Shown piece by piece: positions 22,431 to 32,954 of a stretch of 64,000 nt of DNA. Position 1 is the stretch's first letter, and the number at the start of each line of letters is the position of its first letter. The DNA is taken from positions 2,294,001 to 2,358,000 of the forward strand of contig JAUPSS010000003.1 in assembly GCA_040285825.1 (NCBI GenBank), given 5' to 3'. The stretch comes from Eukaryota sp. TZLM1-RC. Lineage: Eukaryota; Metamonada: BaSk clade. A program made the position numbers and the translations under genes. The notes beneath the pieces were generated by a model, which had not been told where the DNA came from, searched no databases, and saw only the letters and a list, made by a program, of their open reading frames with translations.

Positions 22431-22549
22431 AACTGTATAAATGTAAGGAGATTTATTACGAAGAGGAATTGCATTCTCTCTTCTTAAACTAATAGGCGGA
22501 ATACTAATAAACTATATAAATAAACTATAAATACTATTCAAGACTAACA
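22401..22549 (-). repeat. 5' LTR of the gypsy element
   Basis: 149 bp. The candidate gag ATG (22,428-22,430) lies about 30 bp before its inner end, so the Gag reading frame starts within the LTR and crosses the primer-binding site. Confidence 0.92.
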
Positions 22550-22865
22550 TAATGTCGATAGAACTACACAGCCGGTTTTTATTGCTGTCCCATTTTCGAT
22601 AAATGGAACATTATCAGATGAAGCAGAAACTTTTTTGAATGACTTCCAAAAATGGTTCAAGAAAAAACAATGAAAAGATGATATTTTTTTATGGCGTTCA
22701 CGGATTCAATTTGCCATAATTAATAGATTACCTCGGTTTTCAATCAAATAAGATCAGCTTTAGCTAGACAGCAAGCAGATGAAGATTTTGGAGAGGAAAT
22801 CTTGGCTCAATGATAGTCGTCCCATTTGTTATGAGTTAATTTAATTAAGTGTGCAAATTCAATAA
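22550..22865 (+). mobile_element. LINE 'A' copy, right part and 3'-UTR
   Basis: Continuation of 14,396-15,142 after the gypsy insertion: VDRTTQPVFIAVPFSI, NGTLSDEAETFLND and the stop after FKKKQ (about 22,672). The 3'-UTR hairpin is present at 22,781-22,804 (GAAGATTT, 8-nt loop, AAATCTTG) with one mismatch in the stem. An AATAAA and A-rich end follow at about 22,860. Confidence 0.8.
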
Positions 22866-23400
22866 AAGTCAAGATTAAAAATTAAGTTATTTTCCTCTGC
22901 ATTAAAAAAGGTATCTGAGACAATAGCAGCAACAGAAGCACCATCAATTGTTTTGATTCCAAATTGATGAGGATTCAAAAATGTAGAAGCTTTGACTTTG
23001 ACACGATCGAAGACAATAAAAGCTAATAAACGAGACAAAGATTCACCAACAACAATTGGGCGTATTCCATCAGGTTTAATTCCATTTATGGCTTTACTAA
23101 TGCAATCAGACGTGCAGCAAGTAATTCAAAAGGAGGATTAATTTCCAAAACAATTAATTGCTGAAAATAATGGGCTAGGTCATCAGCAATTTCGAGAGTA
23201 CTGCAACACGCTATTTTTAACAGATCAAAAGAAATTCCAGATGGGCCAGCGGCTTTCCCTTTTGGTAATTTTTGAATAGCTTTAAGAACTTCAATTGCAG
23301 TAATAGGTTCTTCAATACAAAAAGGACATACATCAGGCTTGCTGCACTTTAAATTTGCTTGAAGATGCAACTTTTGAAGTTTTTTAAGGGTATCAGAATT
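22866..23400 (-). mobile_element. LINE fragment, pre-RT and RT fingers
   Basis: Minus-strand reading: LQKLPKGKAAGPSGISFDLL-type start (23086-23370), LLAARLIALVKP, then with a frame change KPDGIRPIVVGESLSRLLAF, HQFGIKTIDGASVAAIVSD and NLIFNLDF. Truncated before the catalytic YxDD. It abuts the previous LINE in opposite orientation. Confidence 0.75.
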
Positions 23401-23961
23401 TGTCTCAGCCCAAGAATTACAGATTTGACATTGTGATTATTCAAGTAGTTACTCAAAGTTTATCCAAAGTTTTTAATTGAGAATACAAGTTAAATAATAC
23501 AGGCAATTCACAGTTCTATCTAAAACAGGGCCATTCTATTAATATGTGGAGGATCTTCATTTTCCACTTTTCTTTATCTTTTTTGGTGTATTGTTGTCAA
23601 AAGACTTCAAAAGTTTGCAACAATTGAGGTGTTTTTTCAGGAAAAATACAAAAGGTAAAACTGCTGATCGATGCTTGAAATGCCAAATTACAGCCTTCCA
23701 TAAAAAATACCTCAAGAAATTCATCCATCGAAAGGTAGTGAATTTGCCTTCGTTTTAAAAAGATTTTTGGATCAGTTATGTAAGGAAAAAATGCTATCAA
23801 TATTCTTTGGGAATTTTTTGGTTCTGTTTGTACTCCTTTCGAACAAAATTACGTACACAATTCTGAAAATTTAACTAATAAAGCACCGCGAAAACAGTCA
23901 TTTGAGAAATTAAGCATAATTTTTTAACGACAAATGCTTTGATAAAAACTGGTCTAGGGCT
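23401..23961. other. No gene recognised; probable decayed LINE 5' sequence
   Basis: Both strands have only short ORFs (for example 23546-23758 plus, 23597-23800 minus). A C-x2-C-x5-H (CLKCQITAFH) on the plus strand near 23,670 may be chance. Confidence 0.35.
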
Positions 23962-24558
23962 TTGTCAGCTTCAAGTCCCGAAGTTAAAACGCCCAACAAT
24001 CAAAATACTATGGATAAACTAAAAATACTTCATCCCTTGGAAGATCCTATAATGGATCAAAAATTTTACGGAACTTACTGGGAAAATTATCCATTGATGG
24101 CATCAGAAGTATTTTCGGTGATAAAACAGAGATCAGGAGGTATGTTTGCCGGATTTCCTGGTGTTTCTATTGATCATGTAAAAACGGTAATTATTTCTTC
24201 AAAGGATTGTCTTGTTTTATGAACCAGATTTTTAACAAAATATTGACTGATCAACTCAAATACCCAGAAGAATTAAGAAGTTCCGGTTTGACTGCACTTG
24301 TCAAAAATTTAAAAATGGATGTTCGTCCTATTGCAGTCTCCGAGAGCTTACACAATATTTTTTACTGCGTGTTGCTTCAGCAGATTCAATGAGAAAGCAA
24401 CAAATATTTTATTACCCTTTCAATATGGAATTAATTCAACTGATGGAGTTTCTTCAGCGATATTTGCTACAGATGTATTATTTCGCTAAAATGAATCCAA
24501 TGTTTGTATGTCATTGGATTTTAGTAATGCATTCAATTCACTCAGTCATTGTGATGCC
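23962..24558 (+). mobile_element. LINE fragment, pre-RT and RT fingers
   Basis: Plus-strand segments: FPGVSIDHVKTVI, LTALVKNLKMDVRPIAVSES, FQYGINSTDGVSSAIFATD, and MSLDFSNAFNSL (motif A with D-x3-A-F). Frames change at least twice. Cut at 24,558 by the LTR of a gypsy element. Confidence 0.7.
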
Positions 24559-24741
24559 TGTGGGCTAGAGTTAGACATATGTATAGAGGGAGAGAGTAAT
24601 TTATTACGACAAAAAATGAGTATAGTGAATTTCAATACCATCATTAGTGAAGTGTCCACGAATGAACGACAAATAAACATTGAGCTAATATACAAGAATA
24701 AAGAGATAAGTCTCTACACTCTAATAGTGTAAAGACTAACA
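24559..24741 (-). repeat. 3' LTR of the second gypsy element
   Basis: About 183 bp. It interrupts LINE coding sequence (…FNSLSHCDA) on its left and borders pol on its right. No partner LTR is in the window, so its age cannot be judged. Confidence 0.7.
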
Positions 24742-25960
24742 CTACTTCTTGCCCTCCCTTTCGACTGTCTCTTCTGGCTCTTCTACGAGGTTGCTTGCGA
24801 GTAGGTTGACCAGCAGGGGGTCGTGACTTATTAGTCTGGAAGAAGGCTTGATAGGCCTTAGTGCACTTAATGCGGTCGACAGGCTCAGTGCCTCGTACAT
24901 CTCCAGCATATACAACTGGACACTCGTTACCATCCTGGCTCAGAACTTCTAATAAAAGATGTTCCTCAGTATCACCTGAGGCCACGGAACAATGAAACTC
25001 GTCATCAGTGGGTTTATCAAAATGGTACAATTTGCATTGTGAAATGCTAGCCTTAGATTCGACACCTGTGATCAAGTTCTTTATTAATAAAGTTGATTTA
25101 CTAAGTTTGTCGATGTCCGGGTATGGGCCCAGATAACTCCCATGTAATTTGGAGTTACTAAATGATTCGAGGATTAAGCATCCAACTTTGAATAGTATTG
25201 TGGTTATTTTTATCTCAATAAATATTCCAGTTTTAAAAAAAAACTTTGAATAGCAGGTTACTCGTTCTTGGCTTCTCCCCCGGCGATTTCGATGTTTGGG
25301 TGATTTCTGCTTATTCTCGTTTTTCTTTCATTTGATTGAATTTAGATTAGATATCCAGAATGAAAGGAACCTCACTGGTTGCCTTATCGATAACGGAGAA
25401 AATTGATGAGGGATCAGCTCTGGGACTGACGTCTGACCCAAACATAACCTCGAATGGACTGAAACCTGTGACAGAGCTCTTGAAAGAATTCGCTAAGAGT
25501 TGTACGTAAGGTATAAATTTTGCCCAGTTGTCATAGGCGTTGAAATCGATTAGGAGCTTCCTAAGATTTTGTAAGATGATTCTGTGACGTCGTTCAACTA
25601 GGCCGTTTGATTGACTGAAATAAGGAGTACTGTTCGTCACGTCGATTGACAAGAATTTGCAGAGTGATTGAAACACGTTGTAGGCGAATTCTGGGCCGTT
25701 GTCACTGTGAATGTTGCAGGGTATACCAAAGATTGCACACATTCCAATTCAAAGCGTCGGCTGTCAGCCTTGCGTTTAATTCTTTGAGGGGTACAAGGAT
25801 TGTATACCCAGTGAAACTGTCCACGAAAACTAAGATGTATTTATTGGCCTCTTGATCTGGAGGAAGAGGACCAATACTATCCACATTCAACCTCGCGAAG
25901 GGTTTGTCGGCCCAAAGAGATCCGGTTAATGGGGTATTAGATTTGGGGACAGGTGCCAAA
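24742..25960 (-). pseudogene. Integrase and C-terminal pol remnant of the second gypsy element
   Basis: Pieces in order on the minus strand: GSLWADKPFARLNVDSIGPL (first catalytic Asp in NVDSIG), HSDNGPEFAYNVF (second Asp), QSNGLVERRHR (catalytic Glu), PFEVMFGSDVSPR, a gap with a small insertion at 25,196-25,241, then the C-terminal tail with a Lys/Arg-rich end (24644-25075). There is a frameshift near 25,740 between the first and second blocks. It is not functional. Confidence 0.85.
25196..25241 (+). mobile_element. Tiny poly(A)-tailed retro-insertion
   Basis: 46 bp ending in eight A residues, with AATAAA about 13 bp before the A run, flanked by a perfect 12-bp duplication AACTTTGAATAG (25184-25195 and 25242-25253). 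It interrupts the second gypsy element's pol. It looks like the extreme 3' end of an mRNA or SINE copied by a LINE. Confidence 0.7.
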
Positions 25961-26400
25961 GGAATCATCAGTTTGATCTGAAGACAGCTTACGTACTAAA
26001 GGTTCACTTAATGCCTCTATATTGAAACTTTTGCACATGTCATATAATTGATCACGAACTGAGTCATGAACAATTGAGCGATAAGTCATAAAATACTTAC
26101 AGTTCAAAATATGGGAAAGTGTAACCACAATCTTGCAGCGACAAATTTAATTATTTGGTAAAGAACAACGCCATAGAAAACATCTCATTCTCATTGCAGT
26201 GGTCCATTGGTGATCATTGAGTAGAAGGCCATAAATGTTGGGAATTTGGGAGATAAGGCAACTTGAGCAACTGTCTTCAAGATTAAAAACAAAAGTTTGC
26301 AAAAACGGTATTTTTTCCTTAGCCACGCTAAGACGAACAGTATAATCCAAGTTTTCAAAAACTTTTAATATTTTTTTCTGCAATTTTGCAAAAGTCATTT
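25961..26400 (-). mobile_element. LINE 3' fragment
   Basis: Minus-strand reading: KKILKVFENLDYTVRLS, LISQIPNIYGLLLNDHQW, RMRCFLW, then HILNCKYFMTYRSIVHDSVRD and CKSFNIEALSEPLVRKLSSD. It is closely related to 4.9-5.7 kb and ends at the second gypsy element. Confidence 0.7.
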
Positions 26401-26479
26401 AAAAATTAGCTTCCATACTTGAATGAAGTATAACCATTTGTACAAAAAGATGAATGTTCTCTTTATAAACCTTCCTTCT

Positions 26480-26610
26480 CTTTTTATTGAAAATGTCGAA
26501 GATGTGTTCTTTGTTTCTATGAGAATCCAAGAAGGATCTTGTTCAAGCAGGGCCCCTGGTCATTTCTTTTCTGCTAGAGTCTCTAGCTCTTAAATTGTGT
26601 ATCAATAGCT
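26480..26610 (+). mobile_element. Short gag-related fragment
   Basis: DNA at 26,520-26,585 aligns by eye with 2,020-2,090 of the miniature LTR element (the VPARLLxDSFxLES region), with several substitutions. No flanking LTR is seen. Confidence 0.4.
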
Positions 26611-28005
26611 CCAAATAATCTCAATACAGCAAATAAATTAATTAGTATATAAAAATCACAAGGCTCCACTGTCCTATCTACACCTCAAGTCCTTTTATGA
26701 AAGATAATAAAGAAGTCAATTGCCAATTCAAAATGAACCCTATATATTGGTTAATTGAACCTACCATCAAAGACGCTACCTTTATTCCGAAACCATTGAT
26801 TAAAAAAGACCATGTGCAATATCTCTACAAAGATAAGTTGAACAATATAACTAATACAGATTTTATACATTTTTCAGTGTAGGAAAGGAAAGTGGGACTT
26901 AATTCATATATGGTCCATACCTTGAAACGCCAGATGGCTATCGTTTCCTAAACATTGGGGTTTGAGCCATTGTAGCCAATGAGAGCTACTGGTCAAAGGT
27001 GAAAGAATTTGTAGACTTTATGAACAAGCTTGTCAATATCAAAAGAATTAATAAATTGACATCGATTATAGGAAACCTACATCAATATCTAAAATAGTTT
27101 ACCATATTTCGACATCTTGATTGTGACACATGGTTTGTAGAATCTTCTATGCCTCTTACTGCCACATCTCGTTTTGTCCTTTTAACCTTTATCAAAATCA
27201 ATGATTTAGTGCCTGTTCGTTCGGTTTTACTGATTTTACTTCAACTAGGCATATTTTACAAGCCCTGCTATTTGTTCAAATAACTTAATTGTTTTTCTCT
27301 TCTTGTTAATGTTGAATCTCATCTTAATGACCAATCTACCTTGTAATCTACCTTGTATGTGAAACTGTTTTCAGTGTTTCTCACAAATTAACCCTTCTCA
27401 AGACCATGTTAGAACAACGTTTGAATGATAAGTATAAAAAAATATGATGAAGTAAATGTATTTTAGCAAATCAGTGGAAGTGTTTAGAAAAGGCTGTTGA
27501 AACTTTTGTGGATTCGAAAACTTTTCAATTAGAGACAAAACTATTGTATGAATAAAAAACCAAAAAGTCGAAAATATTTCTCAGAATTTGGTTGAAGAAA
27601 TTGAGAAACTAAATTTACAGAAAAAAAGAAGAAAAATGAGGTAATTGTTGTGATCAATGAATTTATTCATTCAAGAATATTTTAATTACTCTTTAATAAC
27701 TACAAAACTGCAACAGTCTGTTAATGGGGCATGTACTAAAAATCCAAGACTTATAGATTTGAACTATTTAGAAACATCAAGGAATCATATATCCTTTTTC
27801 ATTGGGAAAATCAGTTCCTCTTTAATGATATCCTAGTGCAAGAGGAGTTCTTGATCAAAAACAAACATTCAATAATAATAACAATAAAGAATTGGGTTTC
27901 ATTTACGAACAAATAAAATCATGATAAAATTGTTCTGGGGTTTGCAATTTGGGTGCATAATTGGGATTCTTGATTTTTCCCCACCAAAGATTTCACAACG
28001 ACCTG
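26611..28005. other. No gene recognised
   Basis: AT-rich sequence. The largest open stretch, 26,697-26,882 plus (61 codons), shows no domain. It may include decayed transposase 5' sequence next to the HTH remnant that follows. Confidence 0.4.
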
Positions 28006-28245
28006 CAACACCTGTGCCCCTCCATTTCAATCTTCTTCTGCTTGGTGTTGATGTTCAAAAGCTTAAATCTCATGTTTCAGAAGATACTGTCACACGTGCT
28101 GTGTACACTTATCTGTTTTTGAATGAGTCGCAAAAAGCTGTGGCTATGTTTTTCCTTGTCCATCAATCCACTGTTAGTCGGTGGACTCAAGCAGTACTTC
28201 GCTGGACTGTACCCTCTTGTAAATTCGCAAAATTGTTCCTTATTT
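28006..28245 (+). pseudogene. Transposase N-terminal helix-turn-helix remnant (IS630/Tc1 type)
   Basis: Within a plus-strand ORF (27921-28343) the segment VSEDTVTRAVYTYLFL, SQKAVAMFFLVHQSTVSRWT has the shape of the DNA-binding HTH that opens Tc1/mariner and IS630-like transposases. The C-terminal third of the ORF is a low-complexity Ile/Phe/Tyr run from ATTT repeats. No catalytic domain follows. A DDE domain of this superfamily is found separately at 60.9 kb. Confidence 0.5.
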
Positions 28246-28340
28246 TTATTTATTTTCTTATTTATTTTGTATTTATTTTTTATTTATTATTGAATGCGAT
28301 GACAGAAGCCCCTAAAATTAATTCAACAATAAAATTTTTG

Positions 28341-29330
28341 TAAGAATTAAACCTACAAAAATCCAAAACGTGTAGACTATACAGACACATGTGATCAGAT
28401 CTATCTTGACCGTAATCAACTTCAAACAGTTGAAAACTGAATGATTGATGATTAATCAGTCATTAATGTATTAATTAATAGAGATTCTAAATAATGAGAA
28501 TTACTCTCAATGTTTGGCAGAGGCACTGAATTTGAATATAATGGTAAAAAAACCCAAAGAATACTAGGATTTGACAGAAACTAAATGAAAAAGATGACGT
28601 GAGATTTGGGTTTTTGAACTAAGCAAATGAAAGAAATAGATCCAAATCTGAAAAAGAAAAGGAGACAATAGAAAGAAGGATTTTGACCAAAAATGTTGGT
28701 TATTCATGGTAATTGAAGTATAATCAAATAAAATAGTGAAATTAGGAGATAATAAACGTGGGGTTTGAAAAACTGATTAAACCACAGAATATTGGGTGGA
28801 ATTGGGAATAATAAATAAAGAAAAATGACACTTATTAATAAAAGTAAATCAGTATTCAATTTGAAGTTGAACGGAGAGGATTAAGTACAATGTAAATTAA
28901 ATGTGCAGTGACTAATGATACAGAAATGGGAAACTGAGTTCAGGAGATATGGGGAGCGATAGAGTGCGACAGGGTGCGGGAACAAATTGAACAGAATTGG
29001 AGAATGACATTGAATGAATAACTGGTACCCCAGATTCATGAAATGTTGAGAGAGCAGATGTGTAGAGTAAAGAGAAAGTAGACAACTCTGTTAGTGATGA
29101 CGTGGCGATATCTGGTGTTCCTTCGGTTTTTGGGAGGATGGGCAGTGGAGACCAGTGTTGAAATTGAAGATGTAGAGGGAAGGTCAAAACAAGTGAGAAA
29201 AGTTAAGTGTAAGACAGAAGAATGCATGATTTCTTGGAGAGAACAGGGTAAACTCAAATTACTCCATGAATGATGAACGAACTTCAGTGATGCGTATGAG
29301 CATACATGGAAGAACAGTAATGGAAGAAAG
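28341..29330 (-). repeat. 1-kb dispersed repeat, copy 1
   Basis: The reverse complement matches 58,395-59,395 along its length, with small indels and roughly 85-90% identity by eye. One strand encodes the same short peptide in both copies (NPPKNRRNTxYRHVITNRVV), but the identity continues just as well in clearly non-coding parts, so it is not evidence of a gene. No terminal inverted repeat or target duplication was found. Confidence 0.75.
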
Positions 29331-29449
29331 AAGGAACATTAGCTCAGACAAAAGATAAAGGTGGAAATCAAGATTGAGATTTCCTTCAGACAAGAGTTTT
29401 TAATTGGTTGAAACTTTCAACTTGAAAGGGTAAGGTTCAAATTTTGATT

Positions 29450-29590
29450 TATTAAAATTGCGAACTTAACAAAATAAACTCATAATTAATGGGACTAAAT
29501 TCATATAACAAAAATTCCTTCTACAATATTTTGATCTGCTTGATGTCTAGCTAAAGCTTCTCTAATTGGTTAATGCATTTAAGATAATAC
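29450..29590 (-). mobile_element. LINE 'A' 3'-UTR fragment, degenerate
   Basis: Matches the 3'-UTR of LINE A at 780-900 and 33.0 kb (CTTAACAAAATAAACTCATAA, then the hairpin region at 29,509-29,533). The hairpin stem here has mismatches. No coding part remains. Confidence 0.6.
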
Positions 29591-30013
29591 AAATCAGTAA
29601 ATAATTTAACAGATTGCTTAGCTCAACTTAGGTACTTTTGTTGAACTTTCTGGAAAGATTTACAAAAAAATGATAAATCACGTTTTTTTACCAAGAAACA
29701 ATAATTTGGTTCAAAAAAAATAATAATAAAAATTGTAGTAAAAAGTTTAATTTCCAATGTTGGTCTTAGTGCACTTTTTATAAACTAGAAAAAGTTATAA
29801 AAAAAGAAAAAAAAAGACAGATGTTTATGACGGAGATAAGAAAATCAATATAACTAAATACTAGAACACATTTAAACTACGGATGGCGTGATACTTTCCA
29901 AATCTGTAAAAAATCTAAAAATGGTATCTATAAGAAGGTCACCTATAGCTAGGCTAACACCAAATTGCTATTGTCCCAAAATAGAAATCCATCAAAACAA
30001 AAATTATAAACCA
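29591..30013. other. No gene; 3' flank of the BTB gene
   Basis: AT-rich, with A runs near 29,665-29,815. It probably includes the BTB gene's 3'-UTR. Confidence 0.5.
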
Positions 30014-32791
30014 CTAATAATCTACAATTGAGTAATCACTACCCTTAAACCAAGTCCATATACCAAATACAGTTCCAGAAGGAATTGGTTTGGTATTACT
30101 ACTTCCATTTAAGCTAAAAGTAGCTTGATTGTTTTCAATATTGACGTAAAGAATGTCTCCTTGGTTCATTTGAGGGAGGGCGAAGTGACCAACATCCCAA
30201 CGATAACCAGTATTATACCAAGTACCATCACCCAAACTACCCTTCCTAATATTATCCATTGTCCAAAACCCAATACGTTCATTATCATTCACCATCCTCC
30301 TTTGAATTGCAAGTTTGAACTTATTAGGATTGAAATCTATTGCTGCAAAATTACAGTGTTTAAAACCATCACAACAATTATTTAAAACCCTTCTATTACC
30401 TTCTGAGAACACCATCCCAGAACCACTTTGATTTGTATTAAACCTGACTTTAGGTTCCCTACCCAATAACTTTTGACATAGTTGATTAATAATGTCAAAT
30501 GAACAATTCTTAACAATAACCCCTTCCAACCATTCTTCCTTGTTTTTATTAATTGAATTAGAAAGATTTAGGGTTAGTAATAAATCACTTGAAATTGTAA
30601 AAACTTCTGGAATTGAACCAAATTCATAATGGTCAATAGCCTTGCCTAATAACCAAGAATTTGAATATTTAATTGAATAATTTATCAAAGTTTTGAATTC
30701 GATTTCAGAGAGGGTATTGAATTCTATCTTAGAAGTAAATGATTCAAAGTCAATTTGAGAAGAAAATTCATTACCAAGATTCAAAATCCAAATAAAATCC
30801 TGAACACTAATTGAATTAATACTAGAAACAAAATGAATAAACAATTTGTGTTTTAATTCTTGTTTAATTTCAAGACCTAAAATTATTTCCAATTGTCCCT
30901 TTGAAATTGGTTCTGTTAACTGAACTGAAACAGCTTCAATAAGTTTTTCTTTTAGCTTATTGGAATTTAAACGCTGAATAAATGACATTATTGCTGATAA
31001 ATGATTTGAATTATTAAATTCGTGGAGGAAATCATCAACTAAAGATGGTTCAACAGTTGTGTCGCTAAAATCAATCACGTCATCAATGAAAATTGATTGA
31101 AAAAGATGACGAAACTCAACACTCACCATTCTGGTTATCTCAGTGCTTTTCAATTTAAAAATTGCTTTTTCAAAGGATTTTTCTTTTACTTCTTGAAATT
31201 CATTTGTTTTGAAGACTTTACAATGCAATAAATCAACAAATGGAACTAAAATCGTGTGAAGTTCATCAAATTTTGAAAGAGGAATCCAAATAATTTCATT
31301 TAAATCAGCAAAAGTAAATTGATCAAAATCAAAAGAATAAAGACAATCTTTAAAAATTTCAACATTCCAATCAGAATTACCTTGACTGTAATTGACTTGG
31401 CTTGAATATGACGTGACCAAGGTATTGAGTAACCAATGATTAACTTCACGATCATTTTGATTGTCAGACTTCAATTTTTTAAAAGTTTGAGGCTTGATTG
31501 AGATGGGATCAGCATTGATGATGCTAAATTTTGGCATAAATGTTTCCAAATATTCACTATTGAAATTTTCACGATCAGCAAGTTCAATCGTCTCAACGAA
31601 CCAATTTGGATTTCTATTTGAATCTTTAACATTTGCAAAACATTTAATAGAAAATTCAATTAAAATAGTTGATAAAGAGTCATCCATTTTCAAGGGAGAA
31701 AAAAGTTCAAAATAAAGAAAGTCAAATGAAATATCCTTGACTTCTAACAAATTCAACACATTTTTGACCTGTTTAAGTGTGAAAATTTGGTCACTTGACC
31801 ATGACTTTACGAAACTTATAATCAACCACATCACGTGATTGATTGACTTTAAATGACCTGAAAGTTTGATTAAAGTGATTGGTTTGAGCTCGACATGTTC
31901 ACGTTCACCAAGGTCAAAAACACCAGGAATTTGATTGACCACTTCCTCAATCAAATGTGAATCAAATTGATTGGCAGTTATCAATAACCAGAATAACCAA
32001 TCATTTTTAGTTTTTGAAGGTTCAAAATTTGGTAATAAATTGACTGAGAATTCTAACAAAACATCAGTTAAATCTTCAAATTTACCAAAAACTTTGACAA
32101 CTTTGCTCCAAATAAATTCAATTTCAATTTGTTTAATCAATTCAAAACAATTTTTCAAAACTTGGTCAACATCTTCAACAGAAATGCTACCCTTGACATA
32201 GGAATCTACCATAGAAAGAAGCATCCATTTGATAGAGCCAGTGGTGGTTAGATTCATAGAAAGAACTTCAAGGGATTCTTCCTTCAAAACTAGCGGTCGG
32301 TCTAGAAGAAGCTTATCTAGCAAAGGACAGCACTTCTTAATGAAGGAATAATGCACACATTCATCGGCTCTGTGGATGACATTCAAAAGGTGAGAAGAGG
32401 AGAGGTGTTGGATGAAGGAGAATGCTCTCTCTACTATTTCGGCTGCCTTGAAGTATTCAGCAATGTAGTAGATATCGAAAACATTCTCGTTAGTTATCTC
32501 CAAAGGCTGACAATAGAGAGCATTGATGAAGTCTTGGAAGATGGTCACATCAATGGGAAGTTTGTCAATTTCTATGCGTTGTAGATCTCGGTCAGTGGTG
32601 GGGATGGTGAACATTTGATGGAGGTATCGAGAGAAGACAGAGAGAACGTTGCGATGAAGAGCAAATTCATGTTCAAGATAGACAAGAGTGACATCGGAAA
32701 AGTCAACCGTGTGGAAGAGCTTATCGGCAAATGTAGAGGATGGATACTGGAAGGTGGCCATTAGGATTGGGGAAGTTTTCAAAAATTGCAT
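30014..32791 (-). CDS. BTB/POZ protein with C-terminal SPRY-like domain (925 aa)
   Basis: A long single-exon ORF ending in TAG. Residues about 20-130 form a BTB domain: FSDVTLVYLEHEFALHRNVL, the aromatic FSRYLHQMF helix and the LPIDVTIFQDFINALYCQPL block, followed by a BACK-like helix (AEYFKAAEIVERAF). The middle 600 residues are Leu/Asn/Ser-rich helical repeats of the pattern W-L-hydrophobic with no named family. The last 150 residues (NNCCDGFKHCNFAAIDF, GFWTMDN, GHFALPQMNQGDILYVNIEN, FSLNG, FGIWTWFKG) have the SPRY/concanavalin-like shape. Known role of such BTB proteins: substrate adaptors for cullin-3 ubiquitin ligases. That function is inferred. A second ATG at residue 11 (ATGGCC) is an alternative start. 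Confidence 0.85.
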   Translation of the reverse strand: MQFLKTSPILMATFQYPSSTFADKLFHTVDFSDVTLVYLEHEFALHRNVLSVFSRYLHQMFTIPTTDRDLQRIEIDKLPIDVTIFQDFINALYCQPLEITNENVFDIYYIAEYFKAAEIVERAFSFIQHLSSSHLLNVIHRADECVHYSFIKKCCPLLDKLLLDRPLVLKEESLEVLSMNLTTTGSIKWMLLSMVDSYVKGSISVEDVDQVLKNCFELIKQIEIEFIWSKVVKVFGKFEDLTDVLLEFSVNLLPNFEPSKTKNDWLFWLLITANQFDSHLIEEVVNQIPGVFDLGEREHVELKPITLIKLSGHLKSINHVMWLIISFVKSWSSDQIFTLKQVKNVLNLLEVKDISFDFLYFELFSPLKMDDSLSTILIEFSIKCFANVKDSNRNPNWFVETIELADRENFNSEYLETFMPKFSIINADPISIKPQTFKKLKSDNQNDREVNHWLLNTLVTSYSSQVNYSQGNSDWNVEIFKDCLYSFDFDQFTFADLNEIIWIPLSKFDELHTILVPFVDLLHCKVFKTNEFQEVKEKSFEKAIFKLKSTEITRMVSVEFRHLFQSIFIDDVIDFSDTTVEPSLVDDFLHEFNNSNHLSAIMSFIQRLNSNKLKEKLIEAVSVQLTEPISKGQLEIILGLEIKQELKHKLFIHFVSSINSISVQDFIWILNLGNEFSSQIDFESFTSKIEFNTLSEIEFKTLINYSIKYSNSWLLGKAIDHYEFGSIPEVFTISSDLLLTLNLSNSINKNKEEWLEGVIVKNCSFDIINQLCQKLLGREPKVRFNTNQSGSGMVFSEGNRRVLNNCCDGFKHCNFAAIDFNPNKFKLAIQRRMVNDNERIGFWTMDNIRKGSLGDGTWYNTGYRWDVGHFALPQMNQGDILYVNIENNQATFSLNGSSNTKPIPSGTVFGIWTWFKGSDYSIVDY

Positions 32792-32954
32792 TCACCAAAA
32801 GCCTGTCGCTTTTGGCATTCTCGGTTGTTGATATCTATCTAGTGAATGAGAACTGATAATGCTGTCAAATGTTTAATAATGGGCTATAGGGGAATCAATG
32901 GTTGTGAAAGACAAATTGATAATAGTGAGTACAGCAACAAAAGTCACCATTTCA

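Larger units (their letters stand above)
15143..22549 (-). mobile_element. Full-length Ty3/gypsy LTR retrotransposon, inactive
   Basis: 7,407 bp bounded by 149-bp LTRs (TG...CA) that differ at one base by reading, with a TAAT duplication on both sides (15139-15142 and 22550-22553). The minus strand carries gag, then protease-RT-RNase H-integrase, the Ty3/gypsy order. A primer-binding-site candidate starting TGGGTCGTCCCC lies 8 nt inside the 5' LTR (about 22,392). A purine-rich tract precedes the 3' LTR (about 15,292-15,311). Both gag and pol are broken by stops and the RT active site is altered. Its base composition is visibly less AT-rich than the flanking DNA. Confidence 0.95.
24559..25960 (-). 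mobile_element. Second Ty3/gypsy element, 5'-truncated
   Basis: 3' LTR at 24559-24741 (TGTGGG...TAACA in plus orientation, so TG...CA), then the end of pol on the minus strand, breaking off at about 25,960 against a LINE. The family is related to, but distinct from, the 15-22.5 kb element: the LTR shares only its ends and the integrase is roughly half identical by eye. A purine-rich tract sits at the LTR border (24,742-24,765). Confidence 0.85.
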
